A program made the position numbers and the translations under genes. Shown here piece after piece: positions 54,875 to 64,000 of a stretch of 64,000 nt of DNA (its first letter is position 1; every line of letters starts with the position of its first letter). Source of the DNA: Flavobacterium cellulosilyticum. GTDB lineage: Bacteria; Bacteroidota; Bacteroidia; Flavobacteriales; Flavobacteriaceae. The notes under the pieces are model-generated. The model was not told the origin of the DNA and made no database searches. It saw only the letters and a list, made by a program, of their open reading frames with translations. The stretch is taken from positions 310,001 to 374,000 of the forward strand of contig NZ_SMFK01000003.1 of assembly GCF_004349355.1 (NCBI RefSeq). The letters are read 5' to 3'.

Positions 54875-55915
54875 ATGGAACAAACAGCGAATCATCCGTC
54901 ACCCGAAAGTATTATGCAAATTGGCACTGGATTTTGGGCCTCAAAAATCCTTTTGAGTGCTGTAAAATTTGAACTTTTCACTGTACTTGTCGAAAATAAA
55001 TCAATGTCGGCATTTGATATTAAGTCGAAATTTGGGTTTCAATGTACCATCCGAAATGTATATGATTTTTTAGATGCTCTTACAGCTTTTGGCTTTCTAA
55101 AACGGGAAGGTTTGTTAGCATCTGCAAGGTATTCTAACAACCTGAACACTAACTTTTTTCTTGACAAAAACAAACCAACCTACATTGGTGGCATATTAGA
55201 AATGCTAAATAATAGATTATATGGTTTTTGGGGTAATCTTGAAGAAGGATTACTCACAGGACTTCCACAGAATGAAATAAAAATTGGCGAAAATTTGTTT
55301 GATGCTTTATATGCTGATGCAGTCCGTTTGAAAGAATTTATTTTAGCTATGAGTGGAATTCAAATGGGTGGTTTTATAGCTTTTGCTCAAAAATTTGATT
55401 TTTCAAAATATAAAACCTTAGTAGATATTGGTGGTTCAGCAGGATTATTGTCCTTGATGGTTGCAAAACATCAATCGCATATAAATTGTATTACTTGGGA
55501 TTTGCCTGAAGTGACTCCCATTGCCAACGAAACTATTGCAAATTTTCAATTACAAAATCGTGTAAAAACAAATGCTGGTAATTTCTTCAATGATCAATTC
55601 CCAAAAGGGGACATAATTACAATGGGAAATATTTTGCACGATTGGGACGAAGAAACCAAGCTGATGTTAATTAAAAAAGCCTTTGATGCATTGCCCGATG
55701 GTGGTGCTTTAGTAGTTATTGAAAACATAATTGATGACGAAAGAATGCAAAATGTTTTTGGTTTGATGATGAGTTTGAATATGCTCATCGAAACCGGAAA
55801 TGGATTTGATTTTACATTTGCTGAATTCAATAAATGGACAAAAGCGATAGGTTTTAAATCTACTTCATTGTTAGCATTGGCTGGTCCTGCAAGTGCAGCA
55901 ATTGCTTATAAATAA
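54875..55915 (+). CDS. SAM-dependent O-methyltransferase (plant COMT/hydroxyneurosporene type)
   Basis: The 346-residue protein has an N-terminal dimerisation winged helix (residues about 10-100, with KSKFGFQCTIRNVYDFLDAL) and a C-terminal class I methyltransferase domain. This carries LVDIGGSAGLLSLMVAK, ITWDLPEV, GDIITMGNILHDWDEE with the catalytic-type His-Asp, and GGALVVIENIIDD. Such enzymes methylate hydroxyl groups on aromatic or polyketide molecules. It is cytoplasmic, unlike most products of this run. Confidence 0.88.
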   Translation: MEQTANHPSPESIMQIGTGFWASKILLSAVKFELFTVLVENKSMSAFDIKSKFGFQCTIRNVYDFLDALTAFGFLKREGLLASARYSNNLNTNFFLDKNKPTYIGGILEMLNNRLYGFWGNLEEGLLTGLPQNEIKIGENLFDALYADAVRLKEFILAMSGIQMGGFIAFAQKFDFSKYKTLVDIGGSAGLLSLMVAKHQSHINCITWDLPEVTPIANETIANFQLQNRVKTNAGNFFNDQFPKGDIITMGNILHDWDEETKLMLIKKAFDALPDGGALVVIENIIDDERMQNVFGLMMSLNMLIETGNGFDFTFAEFNKWTKAIGFKSTSLLALAGPASAAIAYK

Positions 55916-55979
55916 AATAATTAAAAATGCATAAAGTAAAAACGAGTAAACAAATTAGTAACCTATAAATCACAAAAAA

Positions 55980-56246
55980 ATGAAAACAGTAGTAGTCCGT
56001 CACAAAGTAAAAGATTTTGATGTTTGGAAAAAAGGTCAACAAGAACGACTTGAAATATTTGCACCTGCAATTAATAGTTTTAATGCTTTTCAAGATGTAG
56101 ATAATCCAAATTCGGTTGTAATAATAATTGAAACTGATAATGTAGAATTGCTTGGAGCAATCATCAACGACCCGAAAAATCAACATTTGAAAGACAAGCA
56201 CACCGTATTAGAACCCATTACGATGTCGATGCAAATACAATTTTAA
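55980..56246 (+). CDS. Small ABM-like ferredoxin-fold protein
   Basis: The 88-residue cytoplasmic protein starts MKTVVVRHKVKDFDVWKKG and has the short alpha/beta pattern of a single dimeric ferredoxin-like domain (NPNSVVIIIETDNVELLGAI). The phrase HKVKDFDxW recurs twice in the next gene product, so the proteins are paralogues. Enzymatic activity is uncertain. Confidence 0.72.
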   Translation: MKTVVVRHKVKDFDVWKKGQQERLEIFAPAINSFNAFQDVDNPNSVVIIIETDNVELLGAIINDPKNQHLKDKHTVLEPITMSMQIQF

Positions 56247-56295
56247 AAACATAATTAGAAACGAGAATTTTTATTAACATTTAAATTACAAAAAA

Positions 56296-57012
56296 ATGAA
56301 ATCAATTATTACAGCAATTATCGCTTTGGCGATGTTCACTTTCATTTCTTGTAAAAAAGAAAGTGGTAAAGAAGTTACAACTGAACCAAATGCAGAAGAA
56401 ACAAAAGCTCCAGTAGCCGAGGCAATTCCTGCATTTGAACCCTTTAAAGTAATGGCCGTAACTCATATCGTAAAAGATTTTGATACATGGAAAAAATCTT
56501 TTGACGAACACGAAAGTATGCGAGCTGCTAATGGTATTTCATTACGGGCACTGGGGAGAGATATGGAAAATCCAAACAAAGTTCTCATTTTTTTAGAAAT
56601 AGACGATTTACAAAAAGCCAAAGATTTTGCTGCAAGTCCAAACTTAAAAGAAGCGATGCAAAAAGGCGGTGTAATCAGTAAACCAGACTATATTTATGCA
56701 GATGTTTTACGCTTTGAAGAATCACCAGCAGAATTTAAAGACAGAATTAGAGTTGGGCATAAAGTAAAAGATTTCGATGCTTGGCTTAAAGTCTATGATG
56801 CCGAAGGAAAAGATACTAGAGCGGCACACGGACTTATAGACAGAGCAATTTCAAGAAATATTGATGATCCCAATATGATATACATCACTTTTGCAGTAAG
56901 CGATATGGCAAAAGCAAAAGCGAGACTTGCTGATCCTGCTCTCAAAAAAATAATGATGGATGGAGGTGTAATTGGCAAACCTGTAATTGATTTTTATACA
57001 AGTGTAAATTAA
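56296..57012 (+). CDS. Lipoprotein with two ABM-like ferredoxin-fold domains
   Basis: A lipoprotein signal (ALAMFTFISC, Cys19) and a Glu/Ala-rich linker lead to two tandem domains. The first is from THIVKDFDTWKKSFDEHE, with NPNKVLIFLEIDDLQKAKDF; the second is from GHKVKDFDAWLKVYDAEG, with DPNMIYITFAVSDMAKAKAR. Each ends in a GGVIxKP turn. The domains are clearly duplicates of each other and of the 88-residue protein before it. A terminator-like hairpin follows, closing the run. Confidence 0.8.
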   Translation: MKSIITAIIALAMFTFISCKKESGKEVTTEPNAEETKAPVAEAIPAFEPFKVMAVTHIVKDFDTWKKSFDEHESMRAANGISLRALGRDMENPNKVLIFLEIDDLQKAKDFAASPNLKEAMQKGGVISKPDYIYADVLRFEESPAEFKDRIRVGHKVKDFDAWLKVYDAEGKDTRAAHGLIDRAISRNIDDPNMIYITFAVSDMAKAKARLADPALKKIMMDGGVIGKPVIDFYTSVN

Positions 57013-57032
57013 AAATATTCTAATAAAACAGT

Positions 57033-57076
57033 AAATCCTCCTTTCAAAATAATACTTTTTGGGAGGAGGGATTTTT
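57033..57076 (+). terminator. Terminator after the putative operon
   Basis: AAATCCTCC (57033-57041) pairs with GGAGGGATTT (57065-57074) with one bulged base, followed by T residues. Confidence 0.65.
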
Positions 57077-57176
57077 ATTCATTGCAATATAAATACAATA
57101 AATAAAACACAATTTATGGCTAGGCATACTTCAAGCTGGAAAATAAAAATTATATAGCGATCTAAGTTTATAAGAT

Positions 57177-58352
57177 ATGGAAAACAAAAACGCACCACAA
57201 CGAATTCTATCCATCGATCTTTTGAAAGGACTGGTAATGGTGATAATGGCACTTGACCATACTCGAGATTATTTTCATTATTCGGCATTCTATTTTGATC
57301 CGACAGATCCTACCAAAAGCACATTACCCATTTTCTTTACACGATTTATTACCCATTTTTGTGCTCCCGCTTTTAGTTTTCTGGCAGGACTTTCTGCTTG
57401 CTTAGTTGGGAGAAGAAAATCTAAATCTGAATTGTCTAGTTTTCTTGTAAAAAGAGGACTTTGGTTGGTATTTATCGAATTAACGATTGTCAATTTTGCA
57501 TGGTATTTTGATCTTTCCTTTAGAAACCCTAGTTTAATTGTTATTTGGTCTTTAGGAATAAGTATGATTGTTTTAGCGGCATTAATTCATTTACCAAAAA
57601 AAATTATTTTAGTTTTCAGTATTCTAGTTATTTTTGGACATAATTTACTGGACACCACTCACTTTACAGGAAATGTATTATGGGCTATATTGCATGAATA
57701 TGCCATTTTTAATATTTCTGAAACCCACCATTTAAATGTATATTATCCCATTATTCCTTGGATTGCAGTAATGTCATTGGGGTATTATTTTGGATCTTTT
57801 TATGATAAATCTTATGACATCCTTAAAAGAAAAAAAGTGTTCAATCGCATCGGTATATCAGCATTACTATTATTTGTGTTCATTCGTTTTATAAATCGAT
57901 ACGGAGACCCGATTCCGTGGAAAGATTACGGTACTATTTCAAAAGATTTGATTTCGTTTTTAAATCCTTCAAAATACCCACCATCCTTGTTGTATTTATT
58001 AATGACATTGAGTGGTACAATTTTGTTTTTGGCAAACTCCGAAAAATTGAAAGGAAAAGTGGTTGATTTCTTTAGTACATTTGGTAGAGTTCCTTTCTTT
58101 TATTATATCATACATATCTATGTGATCCACCTTTTTGCCCTGTTATTTGCACAACTTACAGGATTTGGTTGGAAAATTATGATTTTGCCAACTTGGGTTT
58201 CTGAAGTAACTGCGTTAAAAGGATATGGATTTCCGCTTTCGGTAGTTTATGCGGTATGGATTGGAATTATTTTACTGCTCTACCCTATTTGTAAAAAATT
58301 TGATAATTATAAACAATCCCACAAAGAAAAATGGTGGTTGAGTTATTTGTAG
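57177..58352 (+). CDS. DUF1624 / heparan-alpha-glucosaminide acetyltransferase-like membrane protein
   Basis: The 391-residue protein has about ten transmembrane helices. The start RILSIDLLKGLVMVIMALDH, then TRDYFH, is the DUF1624 signature; FITHFCAPAFSFLAGLSACL, VYYPIIPWIAVMSLGYYFG and FGRVPFFYYIIHIYVIH follow. Relatives transfer acyl groups across the membrane onto sugars. The His in ALDHTRDY and HIYVIH are likely functional. It lies after the terminator but in the same direction, so its link to the preceding run is uncertain. Confidence 0.85.
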   Translation: MENKNAPQRILSIDLLKGLVMVIMALDHTRDYFHYSAFYFDPTDPTKSTLPIFFTRFITHFCAPAFSFLAGLSACLVGRRKSKSELSSFLVKRGLWLVFIELTIVNFAWYFDLSFRNPSLIVIWSLGISMIVLAALIHLPKKIILVFSILVIFGHNLLDTTHFTGNVLWAILHEYAIFNISETHHLNVYYPIIPWIAVMSLGYYFGSFYDKSYDILKRKKVFNRIGISALLLFVFIRFINRYGDPIPWKDYGTISKDLISFLNPSKYPPSLLYLLMTLSGTILFLANSEKLKGKVVDFFSTFGRVPFFYYIIHIYVIHLFALLFAQLTGFGWKIMILPTWVSEVTALKGYGFPLSVVYAVWIGIILLLYPICKKFDNYKQSHKEKWWLSYL

Positions 58353-58555
58353 AAAAGGTGATTTTTAATCATGAAAAGACAAATAGTAATTCCAAGTTAT
58401 TTTTGGAACAGAAACTCAAAAACCACTTTGTTTAAATTCTAATTCTGTTAGCGAAATTCAGATGCCAAATTATCCAAGGAAATTGATTTTGTTCGAAAAT
58501 TAGGGATTGATTATCATAGTTAATGATTGACTTTATAACCTCCTTGATTTTTTAG

Positions 58556-58563
58556 TATATTTG
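58556..58563 (+). promoter_or_regulatory. -7 element of the hybrid kinase gene
   Basis: TATATTTG lies 72 bases before the ATG at 58636. Because the open frame runs through it, starts before 58636 are unlikely. Confidence 0.55.
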
Positions 58564-58635
58564 TTATATGACAACCCAATTAATATTGTTCTAATTGAGA
58601 AAAATATTTTGTCTATTAACCCCAAACCTACTACA

Positions 58636-61600
58636 ATGCCCTACCAAAAAACAAAATCATTATGTTTTTTCTCTATTAAGAAAGTATTTAATGAAACATT
58701 CAGAAATTCATTTGTTCTAATTCTAATAACCATATTATTACTTTCTAACCTTCAAAAAGGATATTCACAAGGAAAAGTAAAGTTTACTAGAAAAACATCA
58801 AAAGATGGACTCTCACAAAGTTTTATTAAAAACATAATCAAAGATCATGATGGGTTTATATGGATAGGTACAGCAGACGGGCTTAATAAATACGATAGCT
58901 ATACTTTTAAAATATACAGAAACCATTCTCAAATAAAAGGAAGCTTAAGTAGTAATAACATTATGACTACCTATGTAGACAAAAAAGGCGTTTTATATGT
59001 GGGTACAGATAATGGTGCTTTAAACGTATATGATAACAAAAAGGATACTTTTACAATATACAAATATAATTCCCAGATAAGTTCTAACCGAGTTACCTGC
59101 TTGTTTGAAGATCATAATGGCATATTTTATGTTGGAACAGAAGGTAGCGGACTATACTCCTTCAACCGAGAGACCAAAAAATTTAAGCTTTTATATTTTG
59201 ACAATATCGCAAAAAATCGACTTATAAGTCCCGTTATTAGAGCTATTAACGAAGACAGGGAAGGGAATTTATGGATAGGTACTGAACAGGGTATCACAGT
59301 CATCAGTAAAGACCGCAAAATTTTTACTGATTATACGCAGACCGAAGATCCTAATAGTTTAAGTATAAAAGCAATTAGAACTATTTTTATTGATTCTGAA
59401 GGTAAGGTCTGGATAGGCACTGCGTTTGGAGGCTTAAATCTTTTTGACAAAAAAACTAAAAAATTTATCCATTTTAAAAACAAAATCACTGATTTAAATA
59501 GTCTTCTAGGCGATTTTGTGCCACAGATTTGTGAAGCCAAAGACGGTAAAATTTGGATCGCTACTAATTTTGGAATCAGCGTATTAGAAAAAAAAACCTT
59601 CACTTTTACCAATTATACAAACGATCCTTTTGACAACAATTCACTTCTTGATAATGGTCTCAATGCAATTTTTGCTGATGAGAAAGATAATATATGGGTA
59701 GGCAGTATATCAGGTCTTTCTATGAAGGAAGCCAAAATTTCTAAATTCCCCAATTTTTCTTACAACCCTGGAAAACCCGAAGGCTTGGGAAGCAGAGAAG
59801 TTTTTAGCATTTATCAAGACTCCAAAAATAATATTTGGCTGGGCACAAGAAACGGGATTGATTTGTTTAATCGAGAATCAGAAACATTTAAACATTATAA
59901 CACACGAACCGCTGGACTTGGCTTAGGCACTGTTACTTCTTTATTTGAGGACAGGTATAAAAAGTTATGGATTGGTACTTTTGAACGAGGTCTACTCTCT
60001 TTTAATACAGATAAAAATACCTATATAACATACGAGGGAATTGATCCTATAACAAATATAAAAACACCTATTCGAGATATATGGTATATTAAAGAAGATA
60101 CAAAAGGTGAATTATATATTGCTTCCTTCAGTAGCGGGGTCTATAAATATAATAGAAATGAAAATCAATTTTATCGCTTGCATTGGGAAGGAAAAAATAT
60201 CCCTTATCTGGGAATAAATTGTTTTTATATTGATAGCAAAAATAATTTATGGCTTGGTTCAATTCAAGATGGGTTGATTAAAATTAATAAAGAAAAAGGA
60301 ATATATAAAATATTTAAAAATGACCCAAAAAATAGTAAAAGTATAAGTGATAATTTAATTTCATACCTATACGAGGACAGAAAAGGAAATTTATGGGTTG
60401 GCACTCAAGCTGGTTTAAACAGAATTAACGCCGACAATACATTCACCCACTATTCCGAAAAAAATGGACTAGCCAATAATTTCATTAATGGTATTTTAGA
60501 GGATGATAAAGGCTCATTGTGGTTAAGCACCAATAGTGGAATTTCAGAATTTAATATTGAATCCAAATCTTTCAAAAACTTCAACATAAATGATGGTTTT
60601 GATGATAATGAACTTTTACCAAGAGCTGCATTCAAGCTTAAAAGCGGAGAAATGATTTTTGGTGGTTTAAATGGATTTAATATATTCCATCCCCAAAAAC
60701 TTATTTTCGATAAACAGACTCCTATTGTTTTAATAACAAACTTTAAATTATTTAATAAATCCGTAATTCCTGGAGCTGAAAATTCTCCACTAAAAGAGGA
60801 AATTAATAAAGTCAAGGAAATTACTCTCACACATAAACAATCTGAATTTTCATTTGATTTTGCAGCTTTAAATTTTTCTAGAACCAAGGAAAACCAATAC
60901 GCATATAAATTAGAAGGCTTTGATAAGGATTGGGTTTATATTGGTAAAAACAGAAACGCTTACTACACCAATATTCCTCCAGGCGAATATACATTCAGGG
61001 TAAAAGCCTCGAATAATGATGGGGTATGGAATGAAGAAGGTACGTCAATAAAAATTAATATAGTTCCTCCTTTTTGGATGACGTGGTGGTTTAGAATACT
61101 TTCGGCACTAACCGTTATTGGCTGTGCCCTATGTTTATATTATTCCCGAGTTAAAGGGATTAGCGCCCAGAAGGCTGAATTGGAAAAACAAGTACTACAA
61201 CGCACCGAAGAAGTTGTTAATCAGGCAAAAGAATTAGAAACTCAAACTGAACTTCTTAAGACTATAAATATTGCCCTGGAGAAAGAAAGGGAAAGAGCCG
61301 AAAAAGCGAGTCAGGCAAAAAGTGTTTTCCTTGCCACTATGAGCCACGAAATCAGAACTCCAATGAACGGTGTTATCGGTATGACATCCCTACTCGAAGA
61401 AACTCCACTCAATCACGAACAACAGGAATATGTTACCGTCATTCGAGCCAGCGGAGATACACTTCTATCAGTTATCAACGATATTTTGGATTTTTCCAAG
61501 ATCGAATCAGGAAATCTAGAACTTGAAACCCAAGATTTCAACCTTCGCCAATGCATTGAGCAAGTGATGGATCTGCTTGCTGGTAAAGCTGCTGAACAGG

Positions 61601-62862
61601 GACTGGATCTTGTTTACCAGATTGATAATTCAGTTCCAGTTCAAATCATTGGCGATAATATGCGTTTAAGACAAATACTGATTAATTTATTGAATAATGC
61701 ACTTAAATTTACACCCAAAGGTGAAGTATTTATCAAAGTGAGTCTTGCAAACGAAGACACTAATAATATTGAATTGCTTTTTGAAGTTAAAGATACGGGT
61801 ATCGGTATTCCTGAAGAAAAACTTCCAAATTTATTTCTTGCATTTTCACAGATTGATTCTTCAACAACACGCAAATACGGGGGAACAGGTTTAGGCTTAG
61901 CCATAAGTCAAAGGCTCATAAAGCTTATGGGGGGAGACATAACCGTAAGCAGTACGATGGGTGAAGGTTCTACTTTTAGCTTTACTATCAAAAGTAAGCC
62001 TGGTAATAAATCTCAAAGACAATATGTGAATTTTAACACAAGTAAAAATGAAGGCAAAAAAGTATTGGTGGTAGACGATAATACCACTAACCTGAATATT
62101 CTTAAATCTCAGCTGGAGATGTGGAATCTAACTCCTGTTCTTGCTTCCTCAGGCAAAGAGGCATTAGAAATTATAGACAATGGAGGCAAGTTCCAGTTAA
62201 TCATCACAGATATGAACATGCCAAAAATGGATGGTGCTGAATTAGCCGAAGCAATGAGAACAAAGATTCCACAGGTACCAATTATCCTGTTAAGTTCTAT
62301 AGGAGATGAAACCCGAACAAAACATTCACACTTATTTAACTCTATACTAACAAAACCTATTAAGCAACAACAATTGTTTAATTTAATACAAACTGAACTG
62401 AAACATCAAAGCCTACTTTGTAAACAGGAAGAAAAAAAACAGCCATTATTCTCGGAAGATTTTGCAGAAACCTATCCTTTAGACATTCTTTTGGTAGAAG
62501 ATAACCTAATCAACCAAAAACTGGCAATGAGGGTATTAACTAAGCTTGGCTATCAGCCAAAACTAGCCAATAATGGAAGAGAAGCTGTAGATATACTTGT
62601 AGAAAAACCATATCAGCTTGTCTTGATGGATGTACAAATGCCAATAATGGATGGACTGGAAGCAACACGCCATATTAGAAAAAATCTTAAATATCAACCT
62701 AACATAGTAGCCATGACTGCCAGCACATTATCCGAAGACCGTGATGCTTGTATAAAAGCAGGCATGAACGATTACATTACCAAACCTGTAAATCTGGAAA
62801 CTCTTATTAAAACATTGCGACTTATTGCAGAAAAAACTAAGGCAGAAGATAGTATTCAATAG
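58636..62862 (+). CDS. Propeller-sensor hybrid histidine kinase with two receivers
   Basis: This 1408-residue protein has an N-terminal anchor/signal helix and about 14 two-component-propeller repeats ([25 protein letters not shown] and similar) over residues about 45-690. A Y_Y_Y domain ([18 protein letters not shown]), a membrane helix ([20 protein letters not shown]) and a coiled coil follow. Then come HisKA ([11 protein letters not shown], His904), HATPase and two receivers: Asp1192 in [13 protein letters not shown] and Asp1332 in [13 protein letters not shown]. Such periplasmic sensors usually detect glycans. Unlike classical hybrid two-component systems it has no AraC output domain and no Hpt, so phosphate must leave to another protein. 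Confidence 0.93.
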   Translation: MPYQKTKSLCFFSIKKVFNETFRNSFVLILITILLLSNLQKGYSQGKVKFTRKTSKDGLSQSFIKNIIKDHDGFIWIGTADGLNKYDSYTFKIYRNHSQIKGSLSSNNIMTTYVDKKGVLYVGTDNGALNVYDNKKDTFTIYKYNSQISSNRVTCLFEDHNGIFYVGTEGSGLYSFNRETKKFKLLYFDNIAKNRLISPVIRAINEDREGNLWIGTEQGITVISKDRKIFTDYTQTEDPNSLSIKAIRTIFIDSEGKVWIGTAFGGLNLFDKKTKKFIHFKNKITDLNSLLGDFVPQICEAKDGKIWIATNFGISVLEKKTFTFTNYTNDPFDNNSLLDNGLNAIFADEKDNIWVGSISGLSMKEAKISKFPNFSYNPGKPEGLGSREVFSIYQDSKNNIWLGTRNGIDLFNRESETFKHYNTRTAGLGLGTVTSLFEDRYKKLWIGTFERGLLSFNTDKNTYITYEGIDPITNIKTPIRDIWYIKEDTKGELYIASFSSGVYKYNRNENQFYRLHWEGKNIPYLGINCFYIDSKNNLWLGSIQDGLIKINKEKGIYKIFKNDPKNSKSISDNLISYLYEDRKGNLWVGTQAGLNRINADNTFTHYSEKNGLANNFINGILEDDKGSLWLSTNSGISEFNIESKSFKNFNINDGFDDNELLPRAAFKLKSGEMIFGGLNGFNIFHPQKLIFDKQTPIVLITNFKLFNKSVIPGAENSPLKEEINKVKEITLTHKQSEFSFDFAALNFSRTKENQYAYKLEGFDKDWVYIGKNRNAYYTNIPPGEYTFRVKASNNDGVWNEEGTSIKINIVPPFWMTWWFRILSALTVIGCALCLYYSRVKGISAQKAELEKQVLQRTEEVVNQAKELETQTELLKTINIALEKERERAEKASQAKSVFLATMSHEIRTPMNGVIGMTSLLEETPLNHEQQEYVTVIRASGDTLLSVINDILDFSKIESGNLELETQDFNLRQCIEQVMDLLAGKAAEQGLDLVYQIDNSVPVQIIGDNMRLRQILINLLNNALKFTPKGEVFIKVSLANEDTNNIELLFEVKDTGIGIPEEKLPNLFLAFSQIDSSTTRKYGGTGLGLAISQRLIKLMGGDITVSSTMGEGSTFSFTIKSKPGNKSQRQYVNFNTSKNEGKKVLVVDDNTTNLNILKSQLEMWNLTPVLASSGKEALEIIDNGGKFQLIITDMNMPKMDGAELAEAMRTKIPQVPIILLSSIGDETRTKHSHLFNSILTKPIKQQQLFNLIQTELKHQSLLCKQEEKKQPLFSEDFAETYPLDILLVEDNLINQKLAMRVLTKLGYQPKLANNGREAVDILVEKPYQLVLMDVQMPIMDGLEATRHIRKNLKYQPNIVAMTASTLSEDRDACIKAGMNDYITKPVNLETLIKTLRLIAEKTKAEDSIQ

Positions 62863-62930
62863 AAAATAGGGTAACTAAATATTTTAAAAAAAAATCTAAA
62901 TACATTTCTAAAAAATTTAAAAAATAGACG

Positions 62931-62975
62931 AAAAAATTCCTCAAGTTCATAAATATGACAGAGGATATTTTTTTT
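62931..62975 (+). terminator. Terminator after the hybrid kinase gene
   Basis: AAAAAATTCCTC (62931-62942) pairs with GAGGATATTTTTTTT (62961-62975) with one bulge. Confidence 0.6.
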
Positions 62976-62996
62976 ATGTCAGTTCAGTTAGTTTAT

Positions 62997-63521
62997 TTAC
63001 TCCAGTTTTTTAATTCCATTTTGATCCATCATATCCATTAAGGCTGGTACATTGCGCTTTTTGAAATCACCCTAATTTTGAGTTAATGTATTTGGAAAAT
63101 CGTCTAATCGCAAATTCATCAAACGAAAAATTGTAACAACTGCTCCATATTTTGAAGCTTCTTTTGCTCCGGCAAATCTTTGATCGACAAAACTTCCATA
63201 AGATTTGAATGTTTCGATGTTTTCTTATTCCATCGGTCGATTACAAGGCACAATTTTACCTTTTATTTTTTCGTCTAATGCTACTAGCGCTTTTATACTT
63301 TTTACTGCTATAACTCTGGCAGTAATTTCGTTTTTGGGTATTTCAACCGAACCTCCAAGTGCACAAATAGGAATATTCTTTTTATTTATATTATCAAAAA
63401 TATAGCCATTTTATTTTGCACGACGAACCCACTTTGGCATCATTATTTCATGACGATATACAATACAAAATTCCATAGTTCCAAGCTGTGATTTAGTGAC
63501 TTGAAATTCTTTATCAGGATT
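62997..63521 (-). pseudogene. Remnant of an M28-family peptidase gene
   Basis: Translated on the minus strand, the frame reads MPKWVRRAK-stop-NGYIFD, IPICALGGSVEIPKNEITA, VALDEKIKGKIVPCNRPME-stop-ENIETFKSYG, then FVDQRFAGAKEASKYGAVVT, LMNLRLDDFPNTLTQN-stop-GD. This is the PA-domain region of carboxypeptidase-Q-like M28 peptidases. Three in-frame stops are visible and the metal-binding part is missing, so the gene is dead. The fragment lies between the hybrid kinase and a fibronectin-type gene. Confidence 0.75.
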
Positions 63522-63717
63522 GGCCGCCCCAGACTATCACGCTCCAATTGAATTGGACAAAAAATACAACCATGAAAAATCTAGCATTAGTTTATGTTGA
63601 TTTATAAATTTATTCGAGGTTTTTTGCCTCTTTTGATTGGAAAAAAAGTAAAAATACTAAAAAAACAGAACGGTTAAAAAGAGTGTTTTGTTCATGAAAT
63701 TATAAACAAATTGATTT

Positions 63718-64000
63718 TTATTCTGATTTTTTGATTTCGGTACGTGGACCTATTCCATTATTATTAAATGCTTCAATCTGAAAATAATAAGCATCTGATT
63801 GATCCATGCCGTTAAAATAGTATTCGTTTTTTCCATATGCCATTATAGAACCATACAATTTGTCTGGTGATTTACCAAAATAAATCACATATCCATCTGC
63901 CAAAGGTTCTTGTTGCCATTTGAACCAAACATTGCGTCGCTCTCCTTTTTTCTTAGGCTCAGTTCTCAAGGGAACAAAATTATTGACAATTCCGGGAGCA
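63718..64000 (-). CDS. C-terminal fibronectin-type-III segment of a gene running off the window
   Basis: The frame is open to the right edge (APGIVNNFVPLRTEPKKKG and onward) and ends at 63718. NVWFKWQQEPLADGYVIYFG, LYGSIMAYGKNEYYF and AYYFQIEAFNNNGIGPRTE form one Fn3-like domain. In flavobacteria such tails occur at the end of family 43-type glycoside hydrolases; the enzyme part would lie outside this window, so only the Fn3 module is supported. A sugar-related role would fit the neighbouring propeller kinase. Confidence 0.65.
   Translation of the reverse strand, partial: APGIVNNFVPLRTEPKKKGERRNVWFKWQQEPLADGYVIYFGKSPDKLYGSIMAYGKNEYYFNGMDQSDAYYFQIEAFNNNGIGPRTEIKKSE

Noticed and set aside
58353..58555. 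Possible short gene after the DUF1624 protein (MKRQIVIPSYFW...)
   Set aside because: It stops after 23 codons, and the pieces in other frames are too short to assign; it may be a remnant but cannot be named.
60450..60887. 145-codon minus-strand frame
   Set aside because: It is antisense to the propeller/Y_Y_Y region of the hybrid kinase and has no independent support.
63205..63405. 66-codon plus-strand frame
   Set aside because: It lies antisense to the M28 peptidase remnant, whose residues are recognisable on the minus strand.

Overview
The window is low-GC chromosomal DNA from a member of the Bacteroidota, most likely a Flavobacterium or close relative. The reasons are: promoters of the TTG-N19/20-TAnnTTTG type instead of E. 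coli -35/-10 boxes, almost no Shine-Dalgarno sequences, a C-terminal type IX secretion sorting domain, a propeller-containing hybrid kinase, the Bacteroidota cluster bamD/omega/coaBC/DUF4835/recN, and many small hairpin repeats between genes. No rRNA, tRNA, CRISPR array, prophage or intact insertion sequence was recognised.

1-3756: the polyamine genes aguB (3' end only) and aguA, separated by about 2.4 kb. The separating DNA holds a HigBA-type toxin-antitoxin pair, a DUF2971 gene broken by one nonsense codon, and several repeats, two of which are inverted copies of one family at the edges. 4025-18714: mainly housekeeping and small accessory genes (M1 peptidase, aldose epimerase-like, GNAT, VF530, SmpB, HTH-Fic, Pcm, oxidoreductase, 3-hydroxyacyl-CoA dehydrogenase, YggS, exonuclease/GIY-YIG fusion, K+ channel, MiaA, acyl-ACP thioesterase). 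A four-helix-bundle (23S IVS-type) pseudogene lies here between arrays of CAATGG-like repeats.

18759-41248, almost all minus strand: a two-component system, CoaE, a glycosyltransferase, FabV, RecN, DUF4835, CoaBC, RNA polymerase omega, BamD, DapA, LigA, the rpsF-rpsR-rplI operon, PriA, YihY and NadC, with one plus-strand LytTR regulator. 41560-45744: a cation/proton antiporter and a secreted pectate-lyase-like protein.

46155-58352, all plus strand, is the most unusual part. A LytTR response regulator and a TPR/HisKA_2 kinase are followed by a perfect 14-bp tandem direct repeat and then a co-directional run of genes for mostly exported proteins: ferredoxin-like (ABM/DABB-type) domains, NTF2/SnoaL-like proteins, an SDR, a Tat-signal intradiol dioxygenase with all four iron ligands, a frameshifted VOC protein and an O-methyltransferase. 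A DUF1624 acyltransferase follows a terminator. I infer an uncharacterised pathway that modifies or breaks down an aromatic or quinone-like compound, partly outside the cytoplasm, and is switched on by the adjacent two-component system.

58636-62862 encodes a giant periplasmic-sensor hybrid kinase with two receivers and no DNA-binding domain. After it come a decayed M28 peptidase and the 3' end of a fibronectin-III-containing gene that runs off the window.
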